Shown: positions 50,810 through 62,027, counted from the stretch's first letter. The stretch is DNA of 64,000 nucleotides from Clostridiales bacterium (GCA_017554745.1 JAFZHS010000013.1:1-64000); one strand, 5' to 3'. A program made the numbers and translations. The notes: generated by a model not told the origin, from the letters alone.

Positions 50810-52300
50810 GTGTTCTTGAAAGCGGCAGCTTCAATAATACTCAGCGCATCATTCTTATTTGGTGCCGTACCTTCTTTTCCCGTTATTCAAGGGAAGGCGT
50901 ATTTTGAAGCGGCTTCTTTCGATACTTACGATATCTGGTTAGCTGACGGCGATTGCTTAACTATGTCCGCCTATGACAAGTGGCTCTTTTTCGATACAAG
51001 CAGCGATAAAGAATTCACCATCACGTTGTACAAGGCTTCAAGCAGCAGAAAGATAAAGTCTTTTACCGGAAGCGGTTCGGAGTTTGAATTCGAAGTGGCG
51101 AGCCTCTTGGATGAGGATGAACTGTATTATGTCTTCATCTCTTATGAAGCTTTCGGTATGACGATAACCAGCGGCGATCACATGATCTTATGCAAGGGCG
51201 GCAAAGTCTATTTCTGGGATTCCACAAACTACGAATATAATCGCGACACCACTTCGGAAATGTGGGTCGACGAGCAGTCGCTTTATGAATGCACACAGCC
51301 GCAGAATGACGTGGAGAGTGATGATCCCGTGATCATCAGTTATTCCAATCAGATCTGTGATGGCGCGAAAGATGACTGGGAGAAGGTTTTCCGCATTTAC
51401 ATGTACGTCTCCGGTGAGATGGCTTACGACTATGTGGAAGCCGGCGATGATGCAGGCGGATATCAGGACGGCGCCATCGCTGTCATGAGAGACGGCAAGG
51501 GAATCTGCGAAGGCTTTGCCAATACTTTCGTCGCGCTTTGCAGGGCGCAGGGTATCCCTGCGGTAGTCGAGTTCGGTATAGGTTTTGCCAGCTACGATGA
51601 GATAACCACCAGAACACCGACAAATTCGGATTATGCAGACCACGCCTGGGCTGCGGTATGTCTCGGTGAAAAATGGCATTTCGTGGATCCTACATACGAT
51701 ATGTCGCATTTCTATGAAGGCCCCGGCATGATAACAAGCTACGATCCTACCACGCTTTACTATCTGCTTCCGTTAGAGGCTTTCTCCAATGACCACAGGA
51801 TCATGGATGCGGATACCATGCACGGCATCGTCAGCGCCGGCTACTGCGGTGATAATGCGACATTTGAGATCACGAGAAACGGCATCTGCTACATAAAAGG
51901 CGAGGGCGCTATCAAGATGCCGCCCGGAGTAAACGGTTTCTCAAAGGTGGTTTTCGATCCTGATTCAAACATCACGGTAATAGACACCGAGTGCTTCTGC
52001 GACTGCGATCTTATCACCGTCGTCATACTTCCTGACACCGTAAAACGTATCGAGAGCCTGGCCTTCAATACCTGCGAAGACCTGGAATATGTCTATCTTC
52101 CGGAAGGCCTCGAATATATCGGCCAGGAAGCTTTCGAATGCTGTGACGAACTGAGTTTTGTGAGGGTCCCTGACTCATGCAATACGGTAGAAGCATGGGC
52201 ATTTGATCTTGACCCCAGACTCTATCTCAGCATTCCTTCTAAATTCGGTAATGTCGATTCTGATTACGATCTCAGGCCGATGTATATCGAATACAGATAA
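50810..52300 (+). CDS. Secreted transglutaminase-like protein with leucine-rich repeats, 496 aa
   Basis: GTG start; AAGGAG inside the end of proS serves as ribosome site. Signal peptide (about 1-28). The transglutaminase-like core (about 185-300) has a plausible Cys-His-Asp triad: C233 (GICEGFAN), H278 (DHAW), D293 (HFVDPTYD). Leucine-rich repeats of the BspA/LRR_5 type lie near 390-480. It probably acts on surface proteins or is a cysteine protease-like enzyme at the cell surface. Its coupling with proS seems positional only. Confidence 0.87.
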   Translation: MFLKAAASIILSASFLFGAVPSFPVIQGKAYFEAASFDTYDIWLADGDCLTMSAYDKWLFFDTSSDKEFTITLYKASSSRKIKSFTGSGSEFEFEVASLLDEDELYYVFISYEAFGMTITSGDHMILCKGGKVYFWDSTNYEYNRDTTSEMWVDEQSLYECTQPQNDVESDDPVIISYSNQICDGAKDDWEKVFRIYMYVSGEMAYDYVEAGDDAGGYQDGAIAVMRDGKGICEGFANTFVALCRAQGIPAVVEFGIGFASYDEITTRTPTNSDYADHAWAAVCLGEKWHFVDPTYDMSHFYEGPGMITSYDPTTLYYLLPLEAFSNDHRIMDADTMHGIVSAGYCGDNATFEITRNGICYIKGEGAIKMPPGVNGFSKVVFDPDSNITVIDTECFCDCDLITVVILPDTVKRIESLAFNTCEDLEYVYLPEGLEYIGQEAFECCDELSFVRVPDSCNTVEAWAFDLDPRLYLSIPSKFGNVDSDYDLRPMYIEYR

Positions 52301-52350
52301 ATTTGTATTTCAGAGCTTGAGGGCTCTTAGAAACGGATTTGGGAGATTAA

Positions 52351-53051
<701 letters not shown>

Positions 53052-53052
<1 letters not shown>

Positions 53053-56000
53053 TGAGACCGTACGCCAAGACAATCTTAAGATCTGTCAAAATGACGCTCC
53101 CAAGATTTCTCGCAATCTTCGCGATAATCGCATTGGGCGTGGGATTTTTCGCGGGCCTCAAAGTAACCACACCTTCATTCGTAGTCACAGGCGACAAGTA
53201 TATAAACGATTACGCGCTATATGACTTTAAGCTCTTATCTACGATCGGTTTTACTGATGAAGATATCGAAGCATTATCATCGCGCACCTCATGCGTTGTG
53301 GAGGGTTCTTATACTGTAGATTGTTCTGCATATCTCGGCGACAATTTCAGCGCGGATACAGTGCGTTTTATATCCATAACTAATAACGTTAATAAGCTCT
53401 CCCTGGTCACAGGAAGACTTCCGGAGAAGGACGATGAGATAGTTATCGATGCTTATATGTTCCCTGAGTTCAAACTCGGGACAAAGCTGGTTATAGCCGA
53501 TGAGACTTCGGGCAAATCCAAAGAGATGTTCAGATACGACGAATACACGGTAGTAGGCACCGCGAGATCTCCGATATTTATGAACTTCCAGAGAGGCACC
53601 TGCGATGAAGGTGCCGGCAATATCTCCTACTACGTTTGTGCGCCTGCGGGGGCTTTCGATTCCGAATATTACACAGAAGCCTATCTTTATGCCAACACGG
53701 GCTTGTTTATTTATTCCGATGACTATAAGGATTGGGCAGCAAGTGCCGAGCGTCAGTATAAGGTCGCATTGCGAAGCGTAATAAATGACAGATTTGAATC
53801 ACTTCTCAAAGAAGAATACGACAAGCTTTATGACGGCATCGATGAATTTAATGAAGGCCTCGATGACGCCAGGGATGAGATAAGTGATGCGCGCGCCAAG
53901 CTGGATGATGCCAAGAAGCAATTGGAAGACGCGCAGGCAGAGATCGATAAAAACAGACAAGAGCTTGCCGACGGCAAGAAGACTCTTGACGAGACGGCGA
54001 AAACCCTTTCTGATTACAACAAGGAACTCACATCCACAAAGACTCTTCTCGATGCAGCACAGGGAAGGCTCGACAGGGAACAGCAGGAGATGGAGAGCCT
54101 GAAAAGTGATGTGGATAAGCTCTATCAGGAGCTGTCGGATGCGCGCACTGATCTCTTGACTGCCAGAACAACCACGCAGGCGAGGATCAATACAGTCAAC
54201 TATCTTTTGAGTACATACCGTTCCGGTCTTTCTTCGGTCGAGTCTGCAATCGAGAATAACAAGACAAGGCTTGATGAGGCAACATCTGATTTTGACAAGC
54301 TGATGATCCAGGCACAGATAGATGCCCAGAATGAGATGCGCGACAATTATCTGGCCTTGATAGCAGATGCGGAAGCTGAGCTCGACAGTCTTAATGATAA
54401 AGTCGCCGGTTTTGATGACCGCCAGAAAGAGATCGATGATCTGCAGAAGCAGTATGAAGCCAAGATCGCTTCTTACAATGATGTGTACCAGCAATATATG
54501 TCTGATAAGATCACGGTTGATACCGGATACAAGGATTACGAGACTTCAAAGGCCCAGTATGACAGCGCTTACAGCCAGTATGCCGCAGGCCTTGCACAGT
54601 ATAAGGACGGAGTCGCTAAGCTTGACGATGCCCAGAAAAAAGTCGATGACGGCTGGAAGGAATACCATGACGGTGTGTATGAGCTTTGGAAAGGTTATTC
54701 CGAGTTCTCGAACACGGCTGATTCCGTATTCAACAGCCAGCTCGTATACGGTTTTGCTTTGATCGATGGTGTGGATGATCCTGAGACATATATCCTGGGA
54801 CGCAGTACCAATGTCGGTTATGTATGCTTCGACAATGACTCACAGATAGTAGACGGCGTATCAACGGTATTCCCGGTCTTCTTCTTCATGATCGCAGCGC
54901 TCGTATGCTCCACCACAATGAGCAGAATGGTAAGTGATGAGAGAGGCATCATCGGAACGATGAGAGCGCTCGGCTACTCGGATACTTCTATCGTAATGAA
55001 ATACGCGATCTATGCCGGATCAGCCTCCGTGCTCGGCTGCGTGCTTGGCTTCATGGGAGGCACAAAACTGTTCCCGTGGGTCATTTGGGAAGTCTATAAG
55101 ATGATGTACGGATTTGCCCCGCTTACTTTCACTACAAGCATTCCGTTGTTCATCTTATCGCTCGCAGTCTCACTGTTGTGCACGGTGGGCGTTTCGGTCG
55201 CGACTGCCAAGTCGGCATTGAAGGGAATGCCCGCAGAGCTCATAAGGCCTAAAGCACCGCTCCCGGGTAAGAGGATATTCTTAGAGTATGTCGGCTTTAT
55301 CTGGAAGAGAATGAAGTTCCTTCACAAAGTCTCTTTGCGCAATGTTTTCCGCTTTAAAAAGAGAATGGGAATGATGATCGTAGGTATTGCCGGCTGCACT
55401 TCGCTTCTGATCACTGCGTTCGGCCTTAACGATTCTATTTGCAATCTGGTCGATGTCCAATACGATGAGATCATGAAATACGATGTAAGTCTGGTTTTCG
55501 ACGACAAGTACAGACAGTATGAGATCGAAGAGGCTGCAGTCAATGCGGGTCAGGCTGCCGGAGTCAATTACGATTATGCTGTCGTAAAGAGCGAGCAGGC
55601 CAAGAACGGCGGTTCGGGCTATGTAAGAGATCTCGGAATGTTCATTTCCGATGATCCCAATATCGAGAAGATATTCGGCCTTTCAGACGAGAAGACCGGC
55701 GCGAAGATCCCGTGGCCCTCAGACGGCGAGGTAGCTGTCTCCCAGAAGCTTGCCGAGAAGAATAACGTCAAGGTAGGCGACAATATAACAGTGTTATACG
55801 GTGAAGATGAGCACGAAGTCTCACTCAAAGTAGGCTCGATCTTCAACAATTACACTTTCCACTATATCATGATGACTCCGGCAACTTACAAGGCGGCTTT
55901 CGGCAAGCCTTATACACCTGAGACGCTTCTCATCGCGACCGAGTCAAAGGATAAAGCGGACGGTTATAAATTCGCGTCCTACCTGTCAGAAAACTACGAG

Positions 56001-56462
56001 CTCAAGACCTGGTCCCTGACGGCAGATTCGAGAGTCAGCTTTGCAAATACTATGGAAAGATTGAATTACGTAATCGTTCTCGTCATTTCGAGCGCGGCCG
56101 CACTGGCATTTATCGTTCTGTTTAACCTCAACAACATCAATATCACAGAGCGTATAAGAGAGATCGCGACATTGAAGGTCATGGGCTTTAACCGCAGGGA
56201 GACAGGCGCGTATGTCACCCGTGAGAACATTATGCTCGTAAGTATGGGTTATATCGTGGGTATTCCTTTAGGATTCCTGCTGCACAGATTCGTAATGAGC
56301 CAGATAGCGATGGATATCGTCAAGTATGACATGAAGATCCTGCCGATGAGCTATCTGTACTCCCTGGCCTTTGTATTGCTTTTCTCGACCATCGTAAACC
56401 TCATCATGCGCGCCAAGATCGAGAAGATCGACATGGCGGAATCTTTGAAGAGTGCGGAATAA
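53052..56462 (+). CDS. Large FtsX-type ABC permease with coiled coil, 1136 aa
   Basis: ATG 53052 overlaps the ATPase stop. Helix 1 about residues 18-40; an outer domain to about 240; then about 270 residues of heptad-rich coiled coil (about 245-520: DEISDARAKLDDAKKQLEDAQAE and similar). First FtsX core at about 610-740, second outer domain about 780-990, and last FtsX helices about 1010-1120. The coiled coil would project outside the membrane, like the long coiled coils of MacB-linked or YknZ-like exporters. Substrate and partner unknown. Confidence 0.9.
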
Positions 56463-56466
56463 TGAG

Positions 56467-56497
56467 AAATTAAAAGGCTGTCGCGCAGGACAGCCTT
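56467..56497 (-). terminator. Terminator hairpin between convergent genes
   Basis: AAGGCTGTC and GACAGCCTT form a 9-bp stem. On the minus strand it is followed by TTTTAATTT, so it probably terminates the AraC gene; on the plus strand no T-run follows. Confidence 0.65.
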
Positions 56498-56518
56498 AAG
56501 TATTGGTTTGTGGAAATA

Positions 56519-57271
56519 TTATTCTTCCGTATCGCCCATCCAACTCTGATGGTAATTCTTTCTTCTGTACTCCTCAGGTGTCATGCCGGTACTCTTCTTG
56601 AATACTTGGATGAAGTGTGACTGGGATGAGAAGCCGAGGTAATTTGCGATCGTGAGGGAAGACTCGTCCAAGTGCCTTAACATGTTGCAGGCTACGTTGA
56701 TCTTCTGGTCCCTGATGTAACGGCTTAATGTGATGCCCATCTCCTGCTTGAAGAGCTTGGAAAGATAGCTCGAGTTAAGCGACAGGGAGTCTGCGATGGA
56801 TTCTACAGTGAGATTCTCCTGAATGTGCGACCTGATGTAGTCGATGGCAACTACGATGTGACGTGAGACAACGCGGTTCTTGGAAAGATCGCTCATCTTG
56901 CGGCAGTAGGAGCGCAGGAGGTCATTCTGGATGGAGTAGACTTCGTCGATAGAGCTTGCGGCATCGATGAGCTGGATGTAGATGTCGCTCAAATTATACG
57001 CGACGGAGATCTCAAGACCTGCCTCGATGCAGAATCTGCTGACGAGGGCAGTAAGGATGACCGTGTGATACTTCACGTTGCGCAGCTTATCAGGGCTTAA
57101 GACACCTAAAGTCTGGTTCTCGTGGATCGAATTGAGGGCTTCTTCGAGCCTGTGTATATTGCCGCTGGCTACGATCTCATAGAAGCTGATCTCGTGGTTA
57201 TAACCTTCCTGACGGTTGCCGGATTCGCCTTCATCCATCAGTCTTTTAGCTAATTCTTTCTCTATGTTCAT
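56519..57271 (-). CDS. AraC-family transcription regulator, 250 aa
   Basis: The N-terminal about 140 residues are helical with no recognised ligand domain. The C-terminal double helix-turn-helix (about 150-240) has LTVESIADSLSLNSSYLSKLFKQEMG and LTIANYLGFSSQSHFIQVFKKSTGMTPEEYRRK. The layout is that of YesN-type regulators without the receiver domain. The gene stands alone; its target is unknown. Confidence 0.9.
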   Translation of the reverse strand: MNIEKELAKRLMDEGESGNRQEGYNHEISFYEIVASGNIHRLEEALNSIHENQTLGVLSPDKLRNVKYHTVILTALVSRFCIEAGLEISVAYNLSDIYIQLIDAASSIDEVYSIQNDLLRSYCRKMSDLSKNRVVSRHIVVAIDYIRSHIQENLTVESIADSLSLNSSYLSKLFKQEMGITLSRYIRDQKINVACNMLRHLDESSLTIANYLGFSSQSHFIQVFKKSTGMTPEEYRRKNYHQSWMGDTEE

Positions 57272-57431
57272 ATGTGCATCCCCTTATAGGTCACAGAAGA
57301 GTCCAAATGTTCAATTCCTTAGAAAAATAATATATTTCTTTTTCGAATTAGTAAAGCGCATTTGAGAAAATCGGGGCAGGAGAGTTTTATTACAAAACTA
57401 ACAAAATGGGGCTTCTGACCGCAAAATCTTA

Positions 57432-57460
57432 TTGAGTTATTGCGCGAAAAGTAATAAAAT
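57432..57460 (+). promoter_or_regulatory. Promoter of the acetyltransferase operon
   Basis: TTGAGT, 17-bp spacer, TAAAAT. It lies about 37 bp before ATG 57497, with GGGAGG in between. Confidence 0.6.
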
Positions 57461-57496
57461 TTTTAAGATAGAAAAGATGGGAGGCTGTGCATTTTT

Positions 57497-58153
57497 ATGA
57501 CCGATGAACTTAAAGACATAATCTATGCCGATTTGTTCAGATACACCGGTAATGCACGCAGATACAAGAATATCTATGCCTGCTATCTTGAGGAGAGAAG
57601 ATCTTCCCCCGAATTCAGCTATATCAGCGTAATGAGACGTACGCGTTTTTATGCTGACCAGATCAACAGATTTGACGGCATCAGGAAGAAGATCTACCAG
57701 GTCAAGTTCGCAGTAAGCAATTACAGGCTTGACAAGCTCAGCCGCAAGTATCACTTCCAGATCCCTTACGATACGAATATCGGCAAGGGCTTCTATCTCG
57801 CGCATTTCGGACGTGTGATCATTCACCCCAAGAGCATCATCGGACATAATGTCAACGTTTCGACGGGTGTTGTTATCGGTACACAGTTCAGAGGTAAGAG
57901 GAAGGGTGCCCCGCATATCGGCAATTACGTCTGGATCGGCGCGAATGCCGTTATCGTCGGTAATATCAGGATCGGCAATAACGTTCTCATCGCTCCCGGC
58001 GCTTATGTCAACTTCGACGTACCTGACGGCTCTATCGTAATCGGCAATCCGGGTCTCATCAGAAGGTCACCGGGCGCTACGCTCAATTACATCAACAACA
58101 CAATCCTCTTCGACGAATACAATGTTCGTTCGGACGGAGTCAAGCAGTGGTAA
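57497..58153 (+). CDS. Serine O-acetyltransferase-like hexapeptide protein, 218 aa
   Basis: The N-terminal helical part is followed by left-handed beta-helix hexapeptide repeats (about 100-190: IGKGFYLAHFGRVIIHP, IGHNVNVSTGVVIG, IGNYVWIGANAVIVGNIRIGNNVLIAPGA). Catalytic His is likely in LAHFGRVIIHP. Related to CysE, but the tail differs, so the acceptor could also be a sugar of a surface polymer. It overlaps the next gene by 7 bp. Confidence 0.86.
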   Translation: MTDELKDIIYADLFRYTGNARRYKNIYACYLEERRSSPEFSYISVMRRTRFYADQINRFDGIRKKIYQVKFAVSNYRLDKLSRKYHFQIPYDTNIGKGFYLAHFGRVIIHPKSIIGHNVNVSTGVVIGTQFRGKRKGAPHIGNYVWIGANAVIVGNIRIGNNVLIAPGAYVNFDVPDGSIVIGNPGLIRRSPGATLNYINNTILFDEYNVRSDGVKQW

Positions 58154-59388
58154 ATCCCTCTTTTTACAGACACAACAGAGAGTTATTCGCCGCCGCGCTG
58201 CCGGATAGCACCGCGGCGTTGCTTTTCTCGGGCGAAGGAAAGCGCATGTCTTTAGATTCTGAGTACAGATTCTTATCTGACCGCAATTTCTTCTATCTGA
58301 CGGGCATTGAGAATCCCGGCTTTGCGCTCGTTATCTCCAAGATAAACGGCGAAGTCAGCACGAATATATATGCTCCCGCAAGAGATTCCATGAAGGAGCG
58401 CTGGAACGGCAAACGAATGGATTTTGCGGATATCGCGGCCATCACAGGCCTTGATGTAAGTGAAGTGCTCGATCTTGAGAAATACGAAGAAAAAGAATTC
58501 GAGCTTTTGAAGAATGAGGACATCAACATTTATCTTGATTGTTCTTCCGTTATGGAAAAGCCGTTTGATCTGAAGTCACAGGTCGAAAAGGGCGGCAGGA
58601 AAGTCGCTGATCTGTCTGAGATCACCACCTCGCTGCGCCTTATAAAGCAGCCTTGCGAGACAGAGTCGATCAGGGAAGCTGCAAAGATTACCGAAGAAGC
58701 AATAGATGAGATGAGAAAGCTCATCCGCCCCGGCGTTTCTGAATATGAGCTTTACACAAAGCTTGAATATGAGATGGCCAGAAGAAGCACGATGAACTTT
58801 GCTTTTGAGACCATAGTATCCTGCGGAAAGAATGCTTTTTATCTTCATCATTCGGAGCCTGAGAAAGACGGCGACGGAATCGCGCTTGAAGGCTCGATCG
58901 TGCAGGTCGATGTAGGCGCCAGAGTTAACGGCTACTGCGCCGATATCTCAAGGGTTTTCTTTGTAGGACAGCCTTCGGGCGCAGATGACAGAAGAATGCT
59001 TCTTTTGGAGCTTATCCAAACGCTTAGGAAGGCTGCTTTTGAGTACATCGCGCCCGGAAAAACTTTCTCCGGTCTTAATTCACAAATGTATGACATCACA
59101 GGCAAATGGCTTGCAGGACAAGGGCTTATACCTGATAATTTTGAAGAGGCGGATGTGCGCCGTTATTATTGGCACAACACCTCGCATTTCCTCGGACTGG
59201 ACGTGCATGACGTCGGACCGAGGGATAAGGAATTTGCAGCAGGCAATTGCCTTGCCGTTGAGCCCGGTGTTTATATCCCCGAGTGGGGCATCGGCTTCAG
59301 GATCGAGGACGACTGCCTGGTTACGGAAGACGGCTGCCTGCTCCTGAGCTCCGGGAAGGACAGCCCGGAGGGTATAATTGTCGGATAA
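58147..59388 (+). CDS. Xaa-Pro aminopeptidase (M24B), 413 aa
   Basis: GTG start inside the preceding gene's end. N-terminal creatinase-like domain (about 1-160), then the pita-bread M24 domain: VQVDVGARVNGYCADISRVFF (metal Asp), HNTSHFLGLDVHDVG (His), LAVEPGVYIPEWGIGFRIEDDCLV (two Glu). All five metal ligands are in place. It removes N-terminal residues preceding proline in cytoplasmic peptides. It overlaps the hydrolase gene by 11 bp. Confidence 0.93.
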   Translation: MVNPSFYRHNRELFAAALPDSTAALLFSGEGKRMSLDSEYRFLSDRNFFYLTGIENPGFALVISKINGEVSTNIYAPARDSMKERWNGKRMDFADIAAITGLDVSEVLDLEKYEEKEFELLKNEDINIYLDCSSVMEKPFDLKSQVEKGGRKVADLSEITTSLRLIKQPCETESIREAAKITEEAIDEMRKLIRPGVSEYELYTKLEYEMARRSTMNFAFETIVSCGKNAFYLHHSEPEKDGDGIALEGSIVQVDVGARVNGYCADISRVFFVGQPSGADDRRMLLLELIQTLRKAAFEYIAPGKTFSGLNSQMYDITGKWLAGQGLIPDNFEEADVRRYYWHNTSHFLGLDVHDVGPRDKEFAAGNCLAVEPGVYIPEWGIGFRIEDDCLVTEDGCLLLSSGKDSPEGIIVG

Positions 59389-60391
59389 TCAGTCAGGCGG
59401 AACCGCTGTTCTCGTTGCGGTATTGATAATCATTATCGTGCTCCTGATAGCAGGACTGGTTTTCGCATGGTTTATTACTTTCTCCGAGAAAGCATACAAG
59501 ACACTTTTCAAGCGCCCGAAGCCCCTGCCCCAGGTCGACAGATCGCCCCAGAAGATCGACAGGAGCACTATTTACGGACGCGGAAAGAACTGGTTTTATA
59601 CATTCCACAATGAATGGCTCGGTGTGAGGACGACGTCTTTTGACGGGTGTAAGCTGTCAGGCTATTACAGGCCGTCGGCTGATGCCACATGCCGTAATAT
59701 GGTCATACTCATTCACGGCTACGATGAGTCGCCTGCAGAGATGGCTGCGTACGCGAGACTCATGATGAGAAAGGTGCAGTGCCACTGCATAATCACACAC
59801 ATGAGAGCGCATGGTATGAGCGGCGGTAAGAACTTTACATGGGGACTCATGGAGAGCGTCGATCTCGATACATGGTTCACATTTACCAAAAGGCGCCTCG
59901 GAAACAACTGCAGGATCTATCTGGTCGCAAGGGGAGCGGGCGCTACAGCATGCCTTCTCGCAGCACAGCAGAAAGAGTTCGATCAGAATGTCGTAGGCAT
60001 TATCGCCGATTCACCGATGACATCGCTTACATCGTTCCTTAAGACGACGCTTCCTAACAGTACGAAAATATCACCTGATGCAATTATAGGGCGTATCAGA
60101 AAGCTTGCCCAGCGCGACTTCGGATTCGATATCAACCGCTGTGACGTAACGGATCACGCAAGCTCCATAAAAATCCCCGTCCTTATTTTCCAGGGCGGTG
60201 AAGACGATATTACGCCGCCTTCAGGCACGCGTGACCTGTACGATAATCTGCGCTGCAGAAAGAGAATGGTGATCGTAAATAACGCTAAGCACCTCGAATG
60301 CTATGAGAAGTCCCAGGCGATGTTTGAGCGCGAAGTGCAAAAATTCATTGAGTCCTGTATCGTAAGACTTGTTAAAATCGGTCGCTTGTAA
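59378..60391 (+). CDS. Membrane-anchored alpha/beta hydrolase, 337 aa
   Basis: TTG start preceded by CGGAGGG. An N-terminal helix (about 10-33) anchors it. An alpha/beta-hydrolase domain follows: NMVILIHGYDESP, then VARGAGATACLLAAQ, where the nucleophile-elbow Ser is replaced (RGAG instead of GxSxG), an Asp in FQGGEDDITPP, and a late His in NNAKHLECY. The missing Ser suggests loss of the usual hydrolase activity or a different nucleophile. It is the third gene of an overlapping operon. Confidence 0.85.
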   Translation: MSDNQSGGTAVLVAVLIIIIVLLIAGLVFAWFITFSEKAYKTLFKRPKPLPQVDRSPQKIDRSTIYGRGKNWFYTFHNEWLGVRTTSFDGCKLSGYYRPSADATCRNMVILIHGYDESPAEMAAYARLMMRKVQCHCIITHMRAHGMSGGKNFTWGLMESVDLDTWFTFTKRRLGNNCRIYLVARGAGATACLLAAQQKEFDQNVVGIIADSPMTSLTSFLKTTLPNSTKISPDAIIGRIRKLAQRDFGFDINRCDVTDHASSIKIPVLIFQGGEDDITPPSGTRDLYDNLRCRKRMVIVNNAKHLECYEKSQAMFEREVQKFIESCIVRLVKIGRL

Positions 60392-60402
60392 TTCCGGTAA
60401 GT

Positions 60403-60431
60403 ACTTGTAAAATACTTCACGGATTACAAGT
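60403..60431 (+). promoter_or_regulatory. Inverted repeat before the MATE start codon
   Basis: ACTTGTAA (60403-60410) and TTACAAGT (60424-60431), 13-nt loop, ending two bases before ATG 60434. No GGAGG-type ribosome site is visible in the gap. It may control translation or serve as operator. Confidence 0.4.
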
Positions 60432-60433
60432 TT

Positions 60434-61822
60434 ATGAGCGGAAAATACACTGACAAAAAATCTATGCTTGAAGGAAGCCTGTGGAATAAGATCCTCGGGT
60501 TTGCTTTTCCTTTGGCACTTACGGGCATTCTCCAGCAGCTTTTTAACGCTGCAGATATAGCTGTTGTCGGTAATTTTGCCGGAGACATGGGCCAGGTCGC
60601 TATGGCTGCGGTAGGCGCCAATACGCCATTGATCGCATTCGTCGTTAACTCATTTCTCGGAATATCACTGGGCACCAATGTAATTGTCGCAAACGCGGTA
60701 GGAAGAAAGGACGACGAGACTGTCCGGAAGGCCGTGCACACCTCAATGATCGTGGCTATTGCGGGCGGTGTGGCTGTTGCCATACTTGCACAGATACTTG
60801 CCGAGCCGATCTTAAGATCGCAGAACATCTCAGAAGAAGCAGTCGATCTTGCTATCTTGTACTTCCGCATCTATATGGGAGGACTTCCGGTGATATTGCT
60901 CTACAACTTTGAGGCTGCCGTCTTCAGAGGCCTGGGCAATACCAAGATACCTTTTATAGCGCTCATTATATCGGGCATGGTCAACGTGCTTTTGAACCTG
61001 TTCTTCGTAATAATCCTGGGCCGCACGGTTGACGGTGTCGCCGCTGCGACAGTTATCTCAAATCTTTTCAGCAGCATCATTTTGCTGCACTTCTTAAGGC
61101 ACACCGATACGGCGGCAAAGTTTGATATTAAAAAGCTCCGAGTCAGCAGATCCATCTTAGGAAAGATCCTTAAGATCGGAATCCCTGCGGCCATCCAGGC
61201 AATGGTATTCTCGACCGCGAACATCATTATCCAGTCTGCTATAAACAGTCTCGGAACGCTTGTAATGGCTGCATCTTCAGCGGCATTTAACATCGAGATC
61301 TTCTCTTACTATGTCCTCAACAGCTTCGGCCAGGCATGCACGACTTTCACGGGCCAGAACTACGGCGCAAGGAAGATCGACAGATGCAAGAAGACATTAA
61401 AGCTCTGTATCCTGGAAGGTATCGTTGTCGAAGGCATGATGGTATTGTTCCTTCTCCTGTTCGGCAAGTACATGATCGCTTTGTTCAGACCTGATGATCC
61501 CGAGCTTGTGGAGATAGGCTATATCCGCGTTATGTTTATCACGACGGCCCATCTTTTCTCGCTCTTCTACGATGTCATGAGCGGATATATGAGAGGGTAC
61601 GGGATATCATTATCGCCTGCGCTCGTTACGATGTTTACCATCTGCGGAACGAGGATATTCTGGATATATTGCGTCTTTGCCAATTACCACACATTCCCGA
61701 GCATCATGATCGTTTATCCCATAAGTCTGGGTCTTAATTCGATCGCGATATTTATCCTGCTCCTTATCAAGCGGCCGGCCAAAAAGCTGGGCAAGCCGCA
61801 GACTGAAAATTCGGCACTTTAA
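60434..61822 (+). CDS. MATE-family efflux transporter, 462 aa
   Basis: Twelve hydrophobic helices. Motif PLALTGILQQLFNAADIAVVGNFAG at the N-terminus and a matching GIPAAIQAMVFSTANIIIQSAINSLG in the second half show the two-lobed MATE fold (NorM/DinF type). It would export drugs or metabolites using a sodium or proton gradient. The start codon lacks a clear ribosome site and is preceded by a hairpin. Confidence 0.92.
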   Translation: MSGKYTDKKSMLEGSLWNKILGFAFPLALTGILQQLFNAADIAVVGNFAGDMGQVAMAAVGANTPLIAFVVNSFLGISLGTNVIVANAVGRKDDETVRKAVHTSMIVAIAGGVAVAILAQILAEPILRSQNISEEAVDLAILYFRIYMGGLPVILLYNFEAAVFRGLGNTKIPFIALIISGMVNVLLNLFFVIILGRTVDGVAAATVISNLFSSIILLHFLRHTDTAAKFDIKKLRVSRSILGKILKIGIPAAIQAMVFSTANIIIQSAINSLGTLVMAASSAAFNIEIFSYYVLNSFGQACTTFTGQNYGARKIDRCKKTLKLCILEGIVVEGMMVLFLLLFGKYMIALFRPDDPELVEIGYIRVMFITTAHLFSLFYDVMSGYMRGYGISLSPALVTMFTICGTRIFWIYCVFANYHTFPSIMIVYPISLGLNSIAIFILLLIKRPAKKLGKPQTENSAL

Positions 61823-61825
61823 TAC

Positions 61826-61854
61826 TTGTATTAACAAAACTCATATTGTATAGT
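61826..61854 (+). promoter_or_regulatory. Promoter of the TPP-controlled gene
   Basis: TTGTAT, 17-bp spacer, TATAGT. It starts 4 bp after the MATE stop; the expected transcript begins near 61861, just ahead of the TPP aptamer. Confidence 0.75.
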
Positions 61855-61872
61855 TGTCGCGAAAACAGAAAA

Positions 61873-61949
61873 ACGGGGAGCTTTAAAGGCTGAGAGGGAT
61901 TTTTATCCGACCCGCTGAACCTGACGGATAATGCCGGCGTAGGGAACAT
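61873..61949 (+). ncRNA. TPP riboswitch (THI element)
   Basis: Conserved segments in order: ACGGGGAGC, GGCTGAGAGGG, GACCCGCTGAACCTGA, and ATGCCGGCGTAGGGAA. This is the thiamine-pyrophosphate aptamer. Downstream, AAAGAG (61954-61959) can pair with CTCTTT (61966-61971), and TCACC (61971-61975) could pair with GGTGA (62010-62014) next to the ribosome site GGAGGTG (62016-62022). Control at translation is therefore likely, and no terminator hairpin is evident. Confidence 0.95.
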
Positions 61950-62027
61950 ATTTAAAGAGAATTGCCTCTTTCACCGCTTTAGTCTTAATGGTTTAAATCC
62001 CCGGATTCTGGTGACGGAGGTGTTTTT

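Noticed and set aside
61890..61935. Further copy of the TACGGATAAAA dyad
   Set aside because: TTTTATCCG and ACGGATAA words here are parts of the TPP aptamer helix, with different spacing.
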